A stretch of DNA of 64,000 nucleotides, taken from NCBI GenBank assembly GCA_963800215.1, contig CAWCZY010000011.1:8135-72134 (forward strand), read 5' to 3'. Shown here in pieces: positions 37,898-45,965 of this stretch (the first letter of the stretch is position 1; each line of letters starts with the position of its first letter). The stretch comes from JAJPKK01 sp963800215 (GTDB taxonomy: Bacteria; Pseudomonadota; Alphaproteobacteria; Rhizobiales; Xanthobacteraceae). Under the pieces are notes generated by a model, which was not told the origin of the DNA, did not search any database, and saw only the letters and a list, made by a program, of their open reading frames with translations. Position numbers and translations under genes: made by a program.

Positions 37898-39427
37898 GTG
37901 ACGCCCGCTTTCACCAATCTCGGCGATCTCATCCGCCGCGACCGCGATCAGTCCAAGCTCGCCGTCATCGACCTCGGCGGCGAAGCGGGCGAACGCCGCT
38001 TCACCTATGCCGATCTCGACCGCATGGCGACGGGCGTCGCCCGCGCCCTGGCCGCCTGCGGGTTTGCGCGCGGCGACCGCATCGCCATACTGTCGGCCAA
38101 CCGCACCGAATATCTGGCGGCCTATTACGGCATCATGCGCGCGGGCTTCGTCGCGGTGCCCGTCAATCACCGGTTTCCGGCCGCGACCATCGATTTCATC
38201 CTGCGCGATTGCGGCGCGCGGCTGGTGTTCTGCGACCCGCCGCGGCGCGGGCAATGCCCGGCCGGGCTGCCCGCGGTGTGCTTCGGAAGCCCGGACCGGG
38301 ACGGCTTCTCCGCCTTCCTCGATCCCGGCCCGTTCGCGGCGGTGATCGCGCGGCCCGACGAACCCGCGATGTTCCTCTACACCTCGGGCTCGACCGGCAC
38401 GCCCAAGGGCGTGGTGCTGTCGCATCAGAGCCATATCTGGGTGGTGGAGACGCGGCTCGAAGGGCAGGATCTCTCCGCGCACCGGTTCCTCGTCGCGGCG
38501 CCGCTCTATCACATGAACGCGCTCGCCGTGAGCAAGCTCGTCTGCGCGGCGCATGCGACCATGGTGCTGCTGCCGCAGTTTGCGGCGCGCAGCTATATCG
38601 AGGCGATCGCGCGCCACCGCTGCACCTGGCTCACCGCCGTGCCGCCGATGATCGCGATGATGCTGCGCGAGCACGACCTGATCGCGCGCACCGATTTCGG
38701 CAGCGTGCAGTTCGTCCGCATGGGCTCGGCGCCGGTCAGCCAGAGCCTGATGCAGGCCCTGCACCAAACCCTGCCCCAAGCGAAAGTCACCAACGCCTAC
38801 GGCACCACCGAAGCCGGGCCGGTGGTGTTCGGCCCGCATCCGCGCGGCCTCGCGCAGCCGGAAACTTCGGTCGGCTATCCCCATCCCAAGGTCGCGCTGC
38901 GGCTCAATGACGGCGGCAACTGCGATGCCGATCAGGGCGAGCTGGAAATGAAATGCCCGGCGATGATGCTCGGCTATCACAACCGGCCCGACCTGCCGTT
39001 GCCCTTCACCGCCGACGGCTTCTACCGCACCGGCGACGTGTTCCGTCGCGACGTCGACGGCTTCCATTATTTCCTCGGCCGCACCGACGACATGTTCGTG
39101 TCCGGCGGAGAGAACATCTATCCCGGCGACGTCGAACGCATGCTTGAGCGTCACCCTGCCGTGGCCCAGGCCTGCGTGGTGCCCATCGACGACGACATCA
39201 AGGGCCAGAAGCCGGTCGCCTTCATCATCGCGAAAGCCGGGACGCCGGTGGACGCCGAAGAGATCAAACGATTTGCGCTCGCCAATGCGCCCGCCTATCA
39301 GCATCCCCGCTTCATCTGGTTCGTCGACCGCCTGCCGCTGTCCTCGACCAACAAGATCGACCGCGCCGCGCTCAAGCGCATCGCCGCGGAGTATATCGCC
39401 GACATGCGCACGGGAGCGACGCGATGA
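37898..39427 (+). CDS. Acyl-CoA synthetase / AMP-dependent ligase (ANL superfamily)
   Basis: The product has 509 residues from a GTG at 37898. Signature motifs are FLYTSGSTGTPKGVVLSH (phosphate loop), NAYGTTEAGP (adenine-binding), FYRTGDVFRRDVDGFHYFLG, and the catalytic lysine in LSSTNKIDRAALKR. It activates a carboxylic acid to its CoA thioester with ATP. At 509 residues it resembles medium-chain, aromatic or cyclohexane-carboxylate ligases. The exact acid is unknown. Its stop overlaps the next start (ATGA). Confidence 0.92.
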   Translation: MTPAFTNLGDLIRRDRDQSKLAVIDLGGEAGERRFTYADLDRMATGVARALAACGFARGDRIAILSANRTEYLAAYYGIMRAGFVAVPVNHRFPAATIDFILRDCGARLVFCDPPRRGQCPAGLPAVCFGSPDRDGFSAFLDPGPFAAVIARPDEPAMFLYTSGSTGTPKGVVLSHQSHIWVVETRLEGQDLSAHRFLVAAPLYHMNALAVSKLVCAAHATMVLLPQFAARSYIEAIARHRCTWLTAVPPMIAMMLREHDLIARTDFGSVQFVRMGSAPVSQSLMQALHQTLPQAKVTNAYGTTEAGPVVFGPHPRGLAQPETSVGYPHPKVALRLNDGGNCDADQGELEMKCPAMMLGYHNRPDLPLPFTADGFYRTGDVFRRDVDGFHYFLGRTDDMFVSGGENIYPGDVERMLERHPAVAQACVVPIDDDIKGQKPVAFIIAKAGTPVDAEEIKRFALANAPAYQHPRFIWFVDRLPLSSTNKIDRAALKRIAAEYIADMRTGATR

Positions 39428-40356
39428 CCGAATCACCCACAGGCGGCATCGACCGCAGGCTGCCGGCGGGCGATCAAATCTTCCTCGACCATGTCGCGCA
39501 TTTCGTCGCCGACGCCGACAGTGCCGCCCGCGCCCTGGCGCAGGCGGGATTTGCGCCGACGCCGCCGTCGGTCCAGGTCACTCCCGATCCCGCCGGCGGC
39601 CCGCCGCGCAGGACCGGTACCGGGAACGTCACCGCGATGCTCGATCGCGGCTATATCGAGTTCCTGTTCAAGACGGCGGACACGCCGCTGGCGGCGCAAT
39701 TTGAATTTGCGATGGCACGCTACCGCGGTCTCCACCTCATCGCCTTCGCGGTGGCCGATGCGGCTGCGACCCATGCGCGGCTGGCGAAATCGGGATTTCG
39801 TGTGCAGCCCGTCGTCGACATGCAGCGCCCGGTCGAAACCCCGGGTGGAAATGACATCGCCGCCTTCTCCATCGTGCGGCCGGCGCCCGGCGAAATGCCG
39901 GAGGGACGCGTCCAGGCGCTGTCCCACCGCACCGAGCAGACGGTGTGGCAGGAGCGCTGGCTGTCGCACCCCAACGGTGCCACCGGCCTCCTCGACGTCG
40001 TCATCGTCGAGCCCGATGTCGCCGAAGCGGCGGACCGCTTCCAACGCTTCCTCGGCAGGCCGGCCGCGTTCGATGACTTCGGGCAAAACATCACGCTCGA
40101 CCGCGGCCGCGTCCAGCTCCTCTCGTCGCTCATGCTCGATCGTCTGTTTCCGGGCCTCGAAATCCCGGCGCTGCCCTTCATCTGCGGCTACGGCGTCGCG
40201 GTGCGGTCGCTGGGCGAGACTGCGACATGCCTCGCGGCGGGCGGCTTCTCGTTCGACCGCCGCGACGGCTGCGTCGTCGCGCCGTTCCCCGCGCCGCTCG
40301 GTACCGGATGCTGGGCGTTCGTGGAGGACGCCGCGGCGCTGCCGTGGCGAGGATAA
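39424..40356 (+). CDS. VOC-family glyoxalase-like domain protein
   Basis: The product has 310 residues: FLDHVAHFVADADSAARALA, HLIAFAVADAAATHARLAKS, GLLDVVIVEPDVAEAADRFQ and a third beta-rich unit. The repeated beta-alpha-beta-beta-beta units are of the vicinal oxygen chelate type, close to the Glyoxalase_3-like group. The first His of FLDHVAHF is a candidate metal ligand. Translation is coupled to the CoA ligase by a 4-base overlap, so it probably acts in the same pathway, perhaps on the product or as a dioxygenase or isomerase. Confidence 0.8.
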   Translation: MTESPTGGIDRRLPAGDQIFLDHVAHFVADADSAARALAQAGFAPTPPSVQVTPDPAGGPPRRTGTGNVTAMLDRGYIEFLFKTADTPLAAQFEFAMARYRGLHLIAFAVADAAATHARLAKSGFRVQPVVDMQRPVETPGGNDIAAFSIVRPAPGEMPEGRVQALSHRTEQTVWQERWLSHPNGATGLLDVVIVEPDVAEAADRFQRFLGRPAAFDDFGQNITLDRGRVQLLSSLMLDRLFPGLEIPALPFICGYGVAVRSLGETATCLAAGGFSFDRRDGCVVAPFPAPLGTGCWAFVEDAAALPWRG

Positions 40357-40466
40357 TGTGCGTGAGTTTTTCTTACGACCTCATCCTGAAGGATGACGTT
40401 GTTTGATGCTATCTACATGACTCGAATCTCGGAACATTGTGCCGGTAATCTTAATGGAGGTCTGCC

Positions 40467-41069
40467 GTGCTGCTTCGCGTTACGCCCCTGTCGCCCTTCG
40501 GCCGCAAGGTCCGTATGGCCGTTTCCCACCTCGGATTGTGGGACCGCATCGAGACGGTCAAAGCCGATCCGATGGATCCCGCCGACGCCCTGCGGCGCGA
40601 CAATCCGCTCGGAAAAATTCCGACGCTGATCACCGATGACGGCAAGCCGGTGTTCGACAGCCGCGTCATCCTGGAATATCTCGACCATGTCGCCGGCGGC
40701 GGCCGGATCATCCCCGCGGCATGGCCGGACCGGGTCGAGACCTTGACGCTGCAGGCCATGTGCGACGGCGTCATGGATGCCTGCATCCTGATCGTCTATG
40801 AAGCGCGCCACCGGCCGGCGGCGCTCCATCACCAGCCGTGGCTCGATTATCAGCGCGGCAAGGCCGTCCGCGGCCTCGCCGCGTTCGCCAAGCAGCCGCC
40901 CGATCCGGCCCGGTTCGATGTCGGCACCATCACCGCGGCCTGCATGCTGGGCTACCTCGATGTGCGAAAGCAGGTCGATTGGCGCCCGGAATTCCCCGCG
41001 CTGGTCGGCTGGCTCGATCAATTCCGCGCCCGGCATCCTGAATTCGACGCCACCGCGGCCACGCCGTAA
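40467..41069 (+). CDS. Glutathione S-transferase family protein
   Basis: The product has 200 residues from a GTG at 40467 with GGAGG nearby upstream. The thioredoxin-like N-terminus has LLRVTPLSPFGRKVRMAVSH (Ser-Pro-Phe active region) and DNPLGKIPTLITDDGKPVFD with the cis-proline, then SRVILEYLDHV. The helical C-terminal domain follows. It is a bacterial GST of unknown specificity. In the catabolic setting it could handle an electrophilic intermediate. The aldo/keto reductase follows 20 bases downstream. Confidence 0.9.
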   Translation: MLLRVTPLSPFGRKVRMAVSHLGLWDRIETVKADPMDPADALRRDNPLGKIPTLITDDGKPVFDSRVILEYLDHVAGGGRIIPAAWPDRVETLTLQAMCDGVMDACILIVYEARHRPAALHHQPWLDYQRGKAVRGLAAFAKQPPDPARFDVGTITAACMLGYLDVRKQVDWRPEFPALVGWLDQFRARHPEFDATAATP

Positions 41070-41089
41070 TCCCAGCCGGATCAGCAGAC

Positions 41090-41917
41090 ATGAGCACGCC
41101 CACCACCATTTCGGCCCATGGCGCCGAGATTCCGGTGATGGGTTTCGGCACCTCGGGCCTCGGCGGGGATGCCGCGGAACGGGTCGCGATCGCGTTGCGG
41201 CTCGGCTATCGCCATCTCGACACGGCGCGTAAATACGCCACCGAGCGCGGCGTCGGCGACGGCATCCGCGCCTCCGGCGTGCCGCGCGCGGAGATCTTCC
41301 TGACCACCAAGGTCTCCCACGAGAACCTGCGTCCCGCCGACTTCGCCCGCTCGGTGGAGACGAGCCTCGGCGAGCTCCAGGTCGATTATCTCGATCTCCT
41401 GCTGATCCACTGGCCGAACCCGAAAATCCCGGTCGCCGATTGCATGGGCCCGCTCGCCGCAGCCAAGCGCGCCGGCCTGACGCGCCATATCGGCGTCGCC
41501 AATTTCACCACCGGGCTGCTGGAACAGGCGATGCGCGCCTGCCCGGAGCCGCTCGTCACCAACCAGGTCGAGTGCCACGCTTATCTCGATCAGACCAAGA
41601 TGCTGGCGGCGTTGCGGCGTCACGGCATGGCGCTAACCGCCTATTGCCCGCTCGCCCGCGGCCGCCTGATGGGCGATCCCGTGCTCGGCGAGATCGCCCA
41701 CGACCGCAAGAAGACGCTCGCCCAGATCGCGCTGCGCTTTCTGGTTCAGCAGGAGATCGTGGCGCCGATCCCGCGCTCCTCCAACGCCGCGCGCATCGCG
41801 GAGAATCTCGATGTCTTCGATTTCCGGCTGACCGCCGACGAGATGGAGCGCATCGCCGCGCTCAAGCGGCCGAACGGCCGGGTCGCCAATCCCGCCTTCG
41901 CGCCGCAATGGGATTGA
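41090..41917 (+). CDS. Aldo/keto reductase
   Basis: The product has 275 residues with the AKR tetrad visible: Asp in LGYRHLDTARKYATER, Tyr in the same segment, Lys in FLTTKVSHENL and His in LDLLLIHWPNPK. NADPH contacts are in ALTAYCPLARGRL and VAPIPRSSNAARIAENLDVF. It is DkgB-like, probably reducing small aldehydes or ketones. It is likely in one operon with the GST. The downstream region is interrupted by a repeat and an IS. Confidence 0.92.
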   Translation: MSTPTTISAHGAEIPVMGFGTSGLGGDAAERVAIALRLGYRHLDTARKYATERGVGDGIRASGVPRAEIFLTTKVSHENLRPADFARSVETSLGELQVDYLDLLLIHWPNPKIPVADCMGPLAAAKRAGLTRHIGVANFTTGLLEQAMRACPEPLVTNQVECHAYLDQTKMLAALRRHGMALTAYCPLARGRLMGDPVLGEIAHDRKKTLAQIALRFLVQQEIVAPIPRSSNAARIAENLDVFDFRLTADEMERIAALKRPNGRVANPAFAPQWD

Positions 41918-42007
41918 GGATCACTGCACCGCCCGTAGACCCGGGCGGGTGCGCAGCGCTGCTCAGTCCGTGGGTCCAGCCGTGCTTCTCCCTCTCCCGC
42001 TTGCGGG

Positions 42008-43203
42008 CAGGGGAATCGCAGGTGAGTAGAACTCTATTGCATCGGAAGTAAAAGTTGATTCTGAGGAAGGCTTTCCTGATTCGGGAGAGCTGGGATGGAA
42101 CCGCTTATCTGGATTTTCCGTGAGGTCCGTGATCCACGTGACTTCAATGCGCGACATGATCTTGCGGCAATGCTGTTCATTGCGTTGGCGGCGACTTTGT
42201 GTGGGGCGAAGTCTTGCGTCGATATCGCCGATTTTGCTGCCGCCAACGCGGCGACACTTGCCGAGATCGTCGATCTTGACCACGGGGCGCCGAGCCACGA
42301 CAGCTTCAGCCGGGTGTTCCGTCTGCTCGATCCCGACGAGATGGCACGGGTTTTCACCCGTTTCGCCGCGGCGCTGCGCGAGGGGCTCGGGCTCGGGCCG
42401 CCCAAAGGCGTGGTCGCGGTCGATGGCAAGTCTTTGCGGCGCGGCTATGAACGCGGACGCGGCTTCATGCCCCCGCTCATGGTGAGCGTGTGGGATGCCG
42501 AGACGCGGCTGTCGCTGGCGACCCGGCACGCGCCCGGCGGCAATGAGGTTGCGGCCACCCTGGCGGCGCTGAAAAGCCTGGTTTTGAAAGGCTGCATCGT
42601 CACCGCCGATGCCTTGCATTGCCACCCGCGCATGGCCGCAGGGGTGCGCGCAACCGGTGCGCACTACGCCCTGAAGCTCAAAGCCAACAACGCGCCGTTG
42701 TTCACCTGCGCGCAGGCCGCCTTCGCGGCGGCCGACGCCAAAGGCACGCTTGCCTTCTACGAGCACGGCGACAGCGGTCACGACCGACACGAACGGCGCC
42801 GCGCCAGCGTCATTGCCCGACCCGCCGCCGCGCCGGCCTTGCCTGGGCTCGCCGCCATCGGCCGTATCGAAACCGAGCGCCGGCAGGCCAATGGCAAGCC
42901 GACCAACACGGTGCTCTACGTGGCGCTCTCCAAACGGCTGACGCCCCAACGCATGCTCGAAGTAACGCGTACGCATTGGAGCGTCGAAAATCAGTGTCAC
43001 TGGCCCCTCGACGTCGTCTTCAACGAGGACGATGCGCGAACCCGCAAGAATTACGGCCCGCAAAATCTTGCCGCTCTGCGCCGCATGGCCCTCGACATCT
43101 TGCGCGCTCATCCCGACAATCGATCCCCCGCCCGCAAAATGAAGCTCGCATCATGGAGCAAGGAATTCTTCTTCGAACTCTTTGCTCATCTGCAATAGCC
43201 CTG
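42008..43203 (+). mobile_element. ISAs1-family insertion sequence, 1196 bp
   Basis: The left end CAGGGGAATCGCAGGTGAGT (42008-42027) and right end, read inward as CAGGGCTATTGCAGATGAGC (43184-43203), are imperfect inverted repeats. The element is flanked by a perfect 10-base direct repeat, CGCTTGCGGG (41998-42007 and 43204-43213), which fits the 8-10-base duplications of the ISAs1 family. It has split a family B palindromic repeat exactly in its hairpin tip. Confidence 0.9.
42095..43198 (+). CDS. ISAs1-family transposase
   Basis: The product has 367 residues in an intact frame: MEPLIWIFREVRDPRDFNAR, LCGAKSCVDIADFAAANAAT, GAPSHDSFSRVFRLLDP, KGVVAVDGKSLRRGYERGRG (catalytic Asp), GCIVTADALHCHPRMA and THWSVENQCHWPLDVVFNED (catalytic Glu region). 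The N-terminal DDE_Tnp_1-associated domain and the DGKxLRR motif identify the family. The ATG at 42095 is used; the coding region ends 5 bases from the right end of the element. Confidence 0.93.
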   Translation: MEPLIWIFREVRDPRDFNARHDLAAMLFIALAATLCGAKSCVDIADFAAANAATLAEIVDLDHGAPSHDSFSRVFRLLDPDEMARVFTRFAAALREGLGLGPPKGVVAVDGKSLRRGYERGRGFMPPLMVSVWDAETRLSLATRHAPGGNEVAATLAALKSLVLKGCIVTADALHCHPRMAAGVRATGAHYALKLKANNAPLFTCAQAAFAAADAKGTLAFYEHGDSGHDRHERRRASVIARPAAAPALPGLAAIGRIETERRQANGKPTNTVLYVALSKRLTPQRMLEVTRTHWSVENQCHWPLDVVFNEDDARTRKNYGPQNLAALRRMALDILRAHPDNRSPARKMKLASWSKEFFFELFAHLQ

Positions 43204-43395
43204 CGCTTGCGGGGGAGGGTTGGGGAGGGGGTAGCGGCTGATCGGCTTTACTCCGGAACGAGCCCCCTCCCTGACCCTCCCCCGCAAGCGGGAGAGGGGA
43301 AGCGCGTGGCCTCGCCTCATATCGCCGCAGCCAGGATGCGAAGGCCCGCGCCCCCGGAATGACGAAGGCACGGTTTGGCGGAAATACCGCCCCGG

Positions 43396-44526
43396 TCACT
43401 TCGCGGCGGTGGCCGACATGCCCTGATAAACCAGCTTCTGCAAGCCCTTTCCGGTCGCGGCGACGTAGATATTGCCCTTCGCGTCGGTGGTGATCAGGTG
43501 GCCTCCGCCGAGCATGCCGGGGCCCTTGACGGCTCCGACCTGATCGAGCGACTTGCGGTCGAGGATCGCTATTTCGTCGCCGTCGCCGACGTAGAGGAAT
43601 TGCTGCTCCGGATCGGCCGACAATGCGACATTGCGGGCGAACAGCGAGCTGCCCTTGAGGTGCTGCTTGATGAACTTGCCGTCGTTGGAGAACATCTGGA
43701 CGCGGCGGTTTTCGCGGTCGGCCACATAGATCAATCCGTCATGGGCGACGCGCAGCGAGTGCACGACGCTGAATTGCGGCGGGCCCGGCGGATCGAAGTT
43801 GGTGTGGCGCACGATCTCGCAATGATCGTCGTCTTCCGGCTTGTTGCCGAAGGCGCCCCACATCCGCTTGAACGCGCCGGTGTCGGCATCGAACACGATG
43901 ACGCGGTGATTGCCGTAGCCGTCCGCGACGAACAATTCGTTGGTCGGCGGATAGAGCTGCACGTCGGCCGCGCGGTGAACGTTCGCGGTGTCGGCATTGC
44001 CCTTGCTCTGGTTGCTGTGGCCGATCTGCATGACGAACTTGCCGTCCTGGGTGAATTTCAGGAGCGCGTCGTCGGCGACCGGTTTGAGCTTTTCCAGGCC
44101 GTTGCTCGGGCAATTGTTGCCGCCCAGCCAGACGAAGCCCTTGTTGTCGATATAGATGCCGTGCTCGCGTTGCGGCCAGTCGTAGCCGGGGCCGTCGCCG
44201 CCCCACGATTTGACGTAGTTGCCGGCCTGATCGAACACGATGACCGGCGGCGCCGCCTTGGCGAAGTCGGCGCCCTTGAGCGTGCGCGGACGGTGCAGCA
44301 CCCAGATGTTTCCTTGCGCGTCGCTCGCCATGCTGGAAACGTCGCCGAGCTTCCATTGCGGCGGCACTTTCGGCCAGGCCGGATCGAGGGTGAAGGTCGG
44401 GACGCTGCGGGTCTGCGCCTGGGCAGGCGTCTGCGCCGCGGCGCCGGTCGCAATCAGCGCCGTTGCGCCCATGGCGGCCGCGGCGGCCAACGCGATCACG
44501 ACGGCACTGGGGTTGGTGTGCTTCAT
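43396..44526 (-). CDS. Exported NHL-repeat beta-propeller protein (PAL-like)
   Basis: The product has 376 residues with a signal peptide (about 1-32, ending GAAAQTP). It has repeats of a six-bladed propeller: SSMASDAQGNIWVLHRPRTL, REHGIYIDNKGFVWLGGN, AADVQLYPPTNELFVADGYG, VHSLRVAHDGLIYVADRENR and NRRVQMFSNDGKF. This resembles peptidyl-alpha-hydroxyglycine amidating lyase-like and NHL proteins common in soil bacteria. The function in bacteria is not known. No partner genes are evident. Confidence 0.85.
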   Translation of the reverse strand: MKHTNPSAVVIALAAAAAMGATALIATGAAAQTPAQAQTRSVPTFTLDPAWPKVPPQWKLGDVSSMASDAQGNIWVLHRPRTLKGADFAKAAPPVIVFDQAGNYVKSWGGDGPGYDWPQREHGIYIDNKGFVWLGGNNCPSNGLEKLKPVADDALLKFTQDGKFVMQIGHSNQSKGNADTANVHRAADVQLYPPTNELFVADGYGNHRVIVFDADTGAFKRMWGAFGNKPEDDDHCEIVRHTNFDPPGPPQFSVVHSLRVAHDGLIYVADRENRRVQMFSNDGKFIKQHLKGSSLFARNVALSADPEQQFLYVGDGDEIAILDRKSLDQVGAVKGPGMLGGGHLITTDAKGNIYVAATGKGLQKLVYQGMSATAAK

Positions 44527-44703
44527 GTGTTTCCTCCGTATTTCCTTGTTTTTCGGTATTTCACCCCGGCCCGGGATTGCGGATGATCCCGCCGGTTGGG
44601 CGTTATGGTAGCCGGATTTGCGCAGCGCGGGAAGGCGCTGTGGCAGCCGGAATACCAGCCGAACATGGGGAGGGAGGAATTGCTCCGGAGCGTGGCGGTC
44701 GCG

Positions 44704-45189
44704 TTATTTGTGCTCTTCGGGTTCGCCGATATGGTACTGGGCGTACAGCTCCAGGCCGAGGCGGCCGACCAGCTCGAGCTGGGTTTCGAGGAAATCGATG
44801 TGCTCTTCCTCGTCGCTCATCAGCTTTTCGAACAGGTCCCGGGTGACGTAATCCTTCACCGCGTGGCAATGGGTCGCCGCTTCCTGGTAGAGCGCGCGCG
44901 CCGAGATTTCAGCGGCGAGGTCGCAGTCGAGCACTTCCTTGACGGTCTGGCCGATATGCAGGGGATCGAGCACCTGCATGTTGGGGAAGCCGTCGAGGAA
45001 GATGATGCGGTGCACGAGCTTGTCGGCGTGCTCCATCTCCTCGATGGATTCCTTGCGCCAGATCTTGGCGAGGGTGTTGTAGCCCCAATTCTCCAGAAGG
45101 CGGTAATGCAGCCAATACTGGTTCACGGCCGTCAATTCGTGACGCAAGGCCTTGTTGAGATATTCGATGACGGTTGCATCTCCGCGCAT
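44704..45189 (-). CDS. bfr: Bacterioferritin
   Basis: The product has about 161 residues starting MRGDATVIEYLNKALRHELT. The ATG at 45189 has AGGG eight bases upstream; ATGs at 45195 and 45204 are alternatives. Ferroxidase ligands are in HELTAVNQY, SIEEMEHADKLVHR (with the haem-ligand Met), DLAAEISARALYQEA and SDEEEHIDFLETQ. It forms a 24-mer that stores iron. The bfd gene lies upstream on the same strand. An Irr-box-like site sits 52 bases upstream of the start, suggesting iron control. Confidence 0.95.
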   Translation of the reverse strand: MRGDATVIEYLNKALRHELTAVNQYWLHYRLLENWGYNTLAKIWRKESIEEMEHADKLVHRIIFLDGFPNMQVLDPLHIGQTVKEVLDCDLAAEISARALYQEAATHCHAVKDYVTRDLFEKLMSDEEEHIDFLETQLELVGRLGLELYAQYHIGEPEEHK

Positions 45190-45240
45190 TGCCATGACCC
45201 TCATGCTGCTCGACGCGGCAAGCGTCCTTGTGAATCAAGA

Positions 45241-45256
45241 TTATAACCATTCTAAA
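45241..45256 (-). promoter_or_regulatory. Irr-box (ICE-like) operator upstream of bfr
   Basis: TTATAACCATTCTAAA is a near-palindrome resembling the rhizobial Irr box (TTTAGAA...TTCTAAA half-sites), with the TTCTAAA half exact. Irr represses bfr-type genes under iron limitation in Bradyrhizobium relatives. The assignment is from motif resemblance and position only. Confidence 0.45.
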
Positions 45257-45361
45257 CTGGGCGCCAGCGAAATTACGAGGCCGCCCAGCAGGACGTGCCG
45301 GCAGCGTGTGACAAATCCTAAAGTGTTGAATATGCTTGGTTTATTCGGCGAAGCCCGGGGG

Positions 45362-45559
45362 TCAGCCGCAACAGGCGCGGTCGGCCGGACAGGTCTTGAT
45401 CGCCTCGTCCATGATCCGGCGGATGGTTCGCGCGCAGCGGCCGCATTCGGCGCTGCAGCCGAGGCACCGGTAGACTTCGCTGGTGCCGCGCGCCGCGCTT
45501 TCGGCTGCCACCGACCGGACCTGATGGTCGGAAATCACGTTGCACGAACACACGATCAC
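45362..45559 (-). CDS. bfd: Bacterioferritin-associated ferredoxin
   Basis: The product has 65 residues: MIVCSCNVISDHQVRSVAAE then CLGCSAECGRCARTIRRIMD. The CxC near the N-terminus and CxxC of CGRC are the four 2Fe-2S ligands of the BFD-like fold. Bfd reduces ferric iron in bacterioferritin so that it can be released. It lies 172 bases upstream of bfr on the same strand, each with its own Irr-like site. Confidence 0.92.
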   Translation of the reverse strand: MIVCSCNVISDHQVRSVAAESAARGTSEVYRCLGCSAECGRCARTIRRIMDEAIKTCPADRACCG

Positions 45560-45676
45560 GGGGTAGCTCCCTGTTCGGATCGGCCCGACGGCTTTCGAGT
45601 TCTGCGCGAAGACGCGGCCAATCCGGATACAATGTTTCTTGCCACGCCGGAAAACAGCTCCGCAAGAGCTATGATA

Positions 45677-45692
45677 TGAAATCGTTCTAAAC
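45677..45692 (-). promoter_or_regulatory. Irr-box-like site upstream of bfd
   Basis: On the minus strand the site reads TTTAGAACGATTTC, an exact TTTAGAA half-site with a weaker second half. It lies about 120 bases upstream of the bfd start. A further short dyad, TTCTAATCTGTTAGAA, is at 45708-45723. Both suggest iron-responsive control of bfd. Confidence 0.4.
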
Positions 45693-45723
45693 TGCGAAAT
45701 GTAGTGATTCTAATCTGTTAGAA

Positions 45724-45965
45724 GCGATCAAAAGTCCCGCATCTGTTAATTTCGCAGGTGTCCCTGCGCCCCGCCCCGCCGTCCCGCCGCGCCCGCCGGG
45801 CACGGATGAGCCGCCTCGCCTTCATCCGGCTTGCAGCGGGATGGGCTGTCGCGGTCGCACTCCTGCTGGTTGCGGCGCTGCTGGCGCGAGGACCTGGTGA
45901 ACGCGCAATGGACCACGGCGCGCGCATTCGCTACCCATGGGCCCCCGTTTTGGAGAGGCGCATCC
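45724..45965. other. Region between bfd control sites and the lyase gene, no assigned gene
   Basis: A plus-strand frame from 45806 (MSRLAFIRLAAGWAVAVALL) could encode one hydrophobic helix, but it runs on into the lyase coding region out of frame, has no clear ribosome site and has no recognised relative. I leave it unassigned. Confidence 0.3.

Larger units (their letters stand above)
41985..43310. repeat. Family B palindromic repeat interrupted by the ISAs1 element
   Basis: Removing bases 42008-43213 (the IS and one target copy) restores CTCCCTCTCCCGCTTGCGGG, then GGAGGGTTGGGGAGGGGGTA, with a right arm CCCCTCCCTGACCCTCCCCC then GCAAGCGGGAGAGGGG (to about 43310). This is the same nested architecture as at 22.9, 34.1 and 37.1 kb. 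The insertion lies at the symmetric tip CGCTTGCGGG. Confidence 0.75.
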
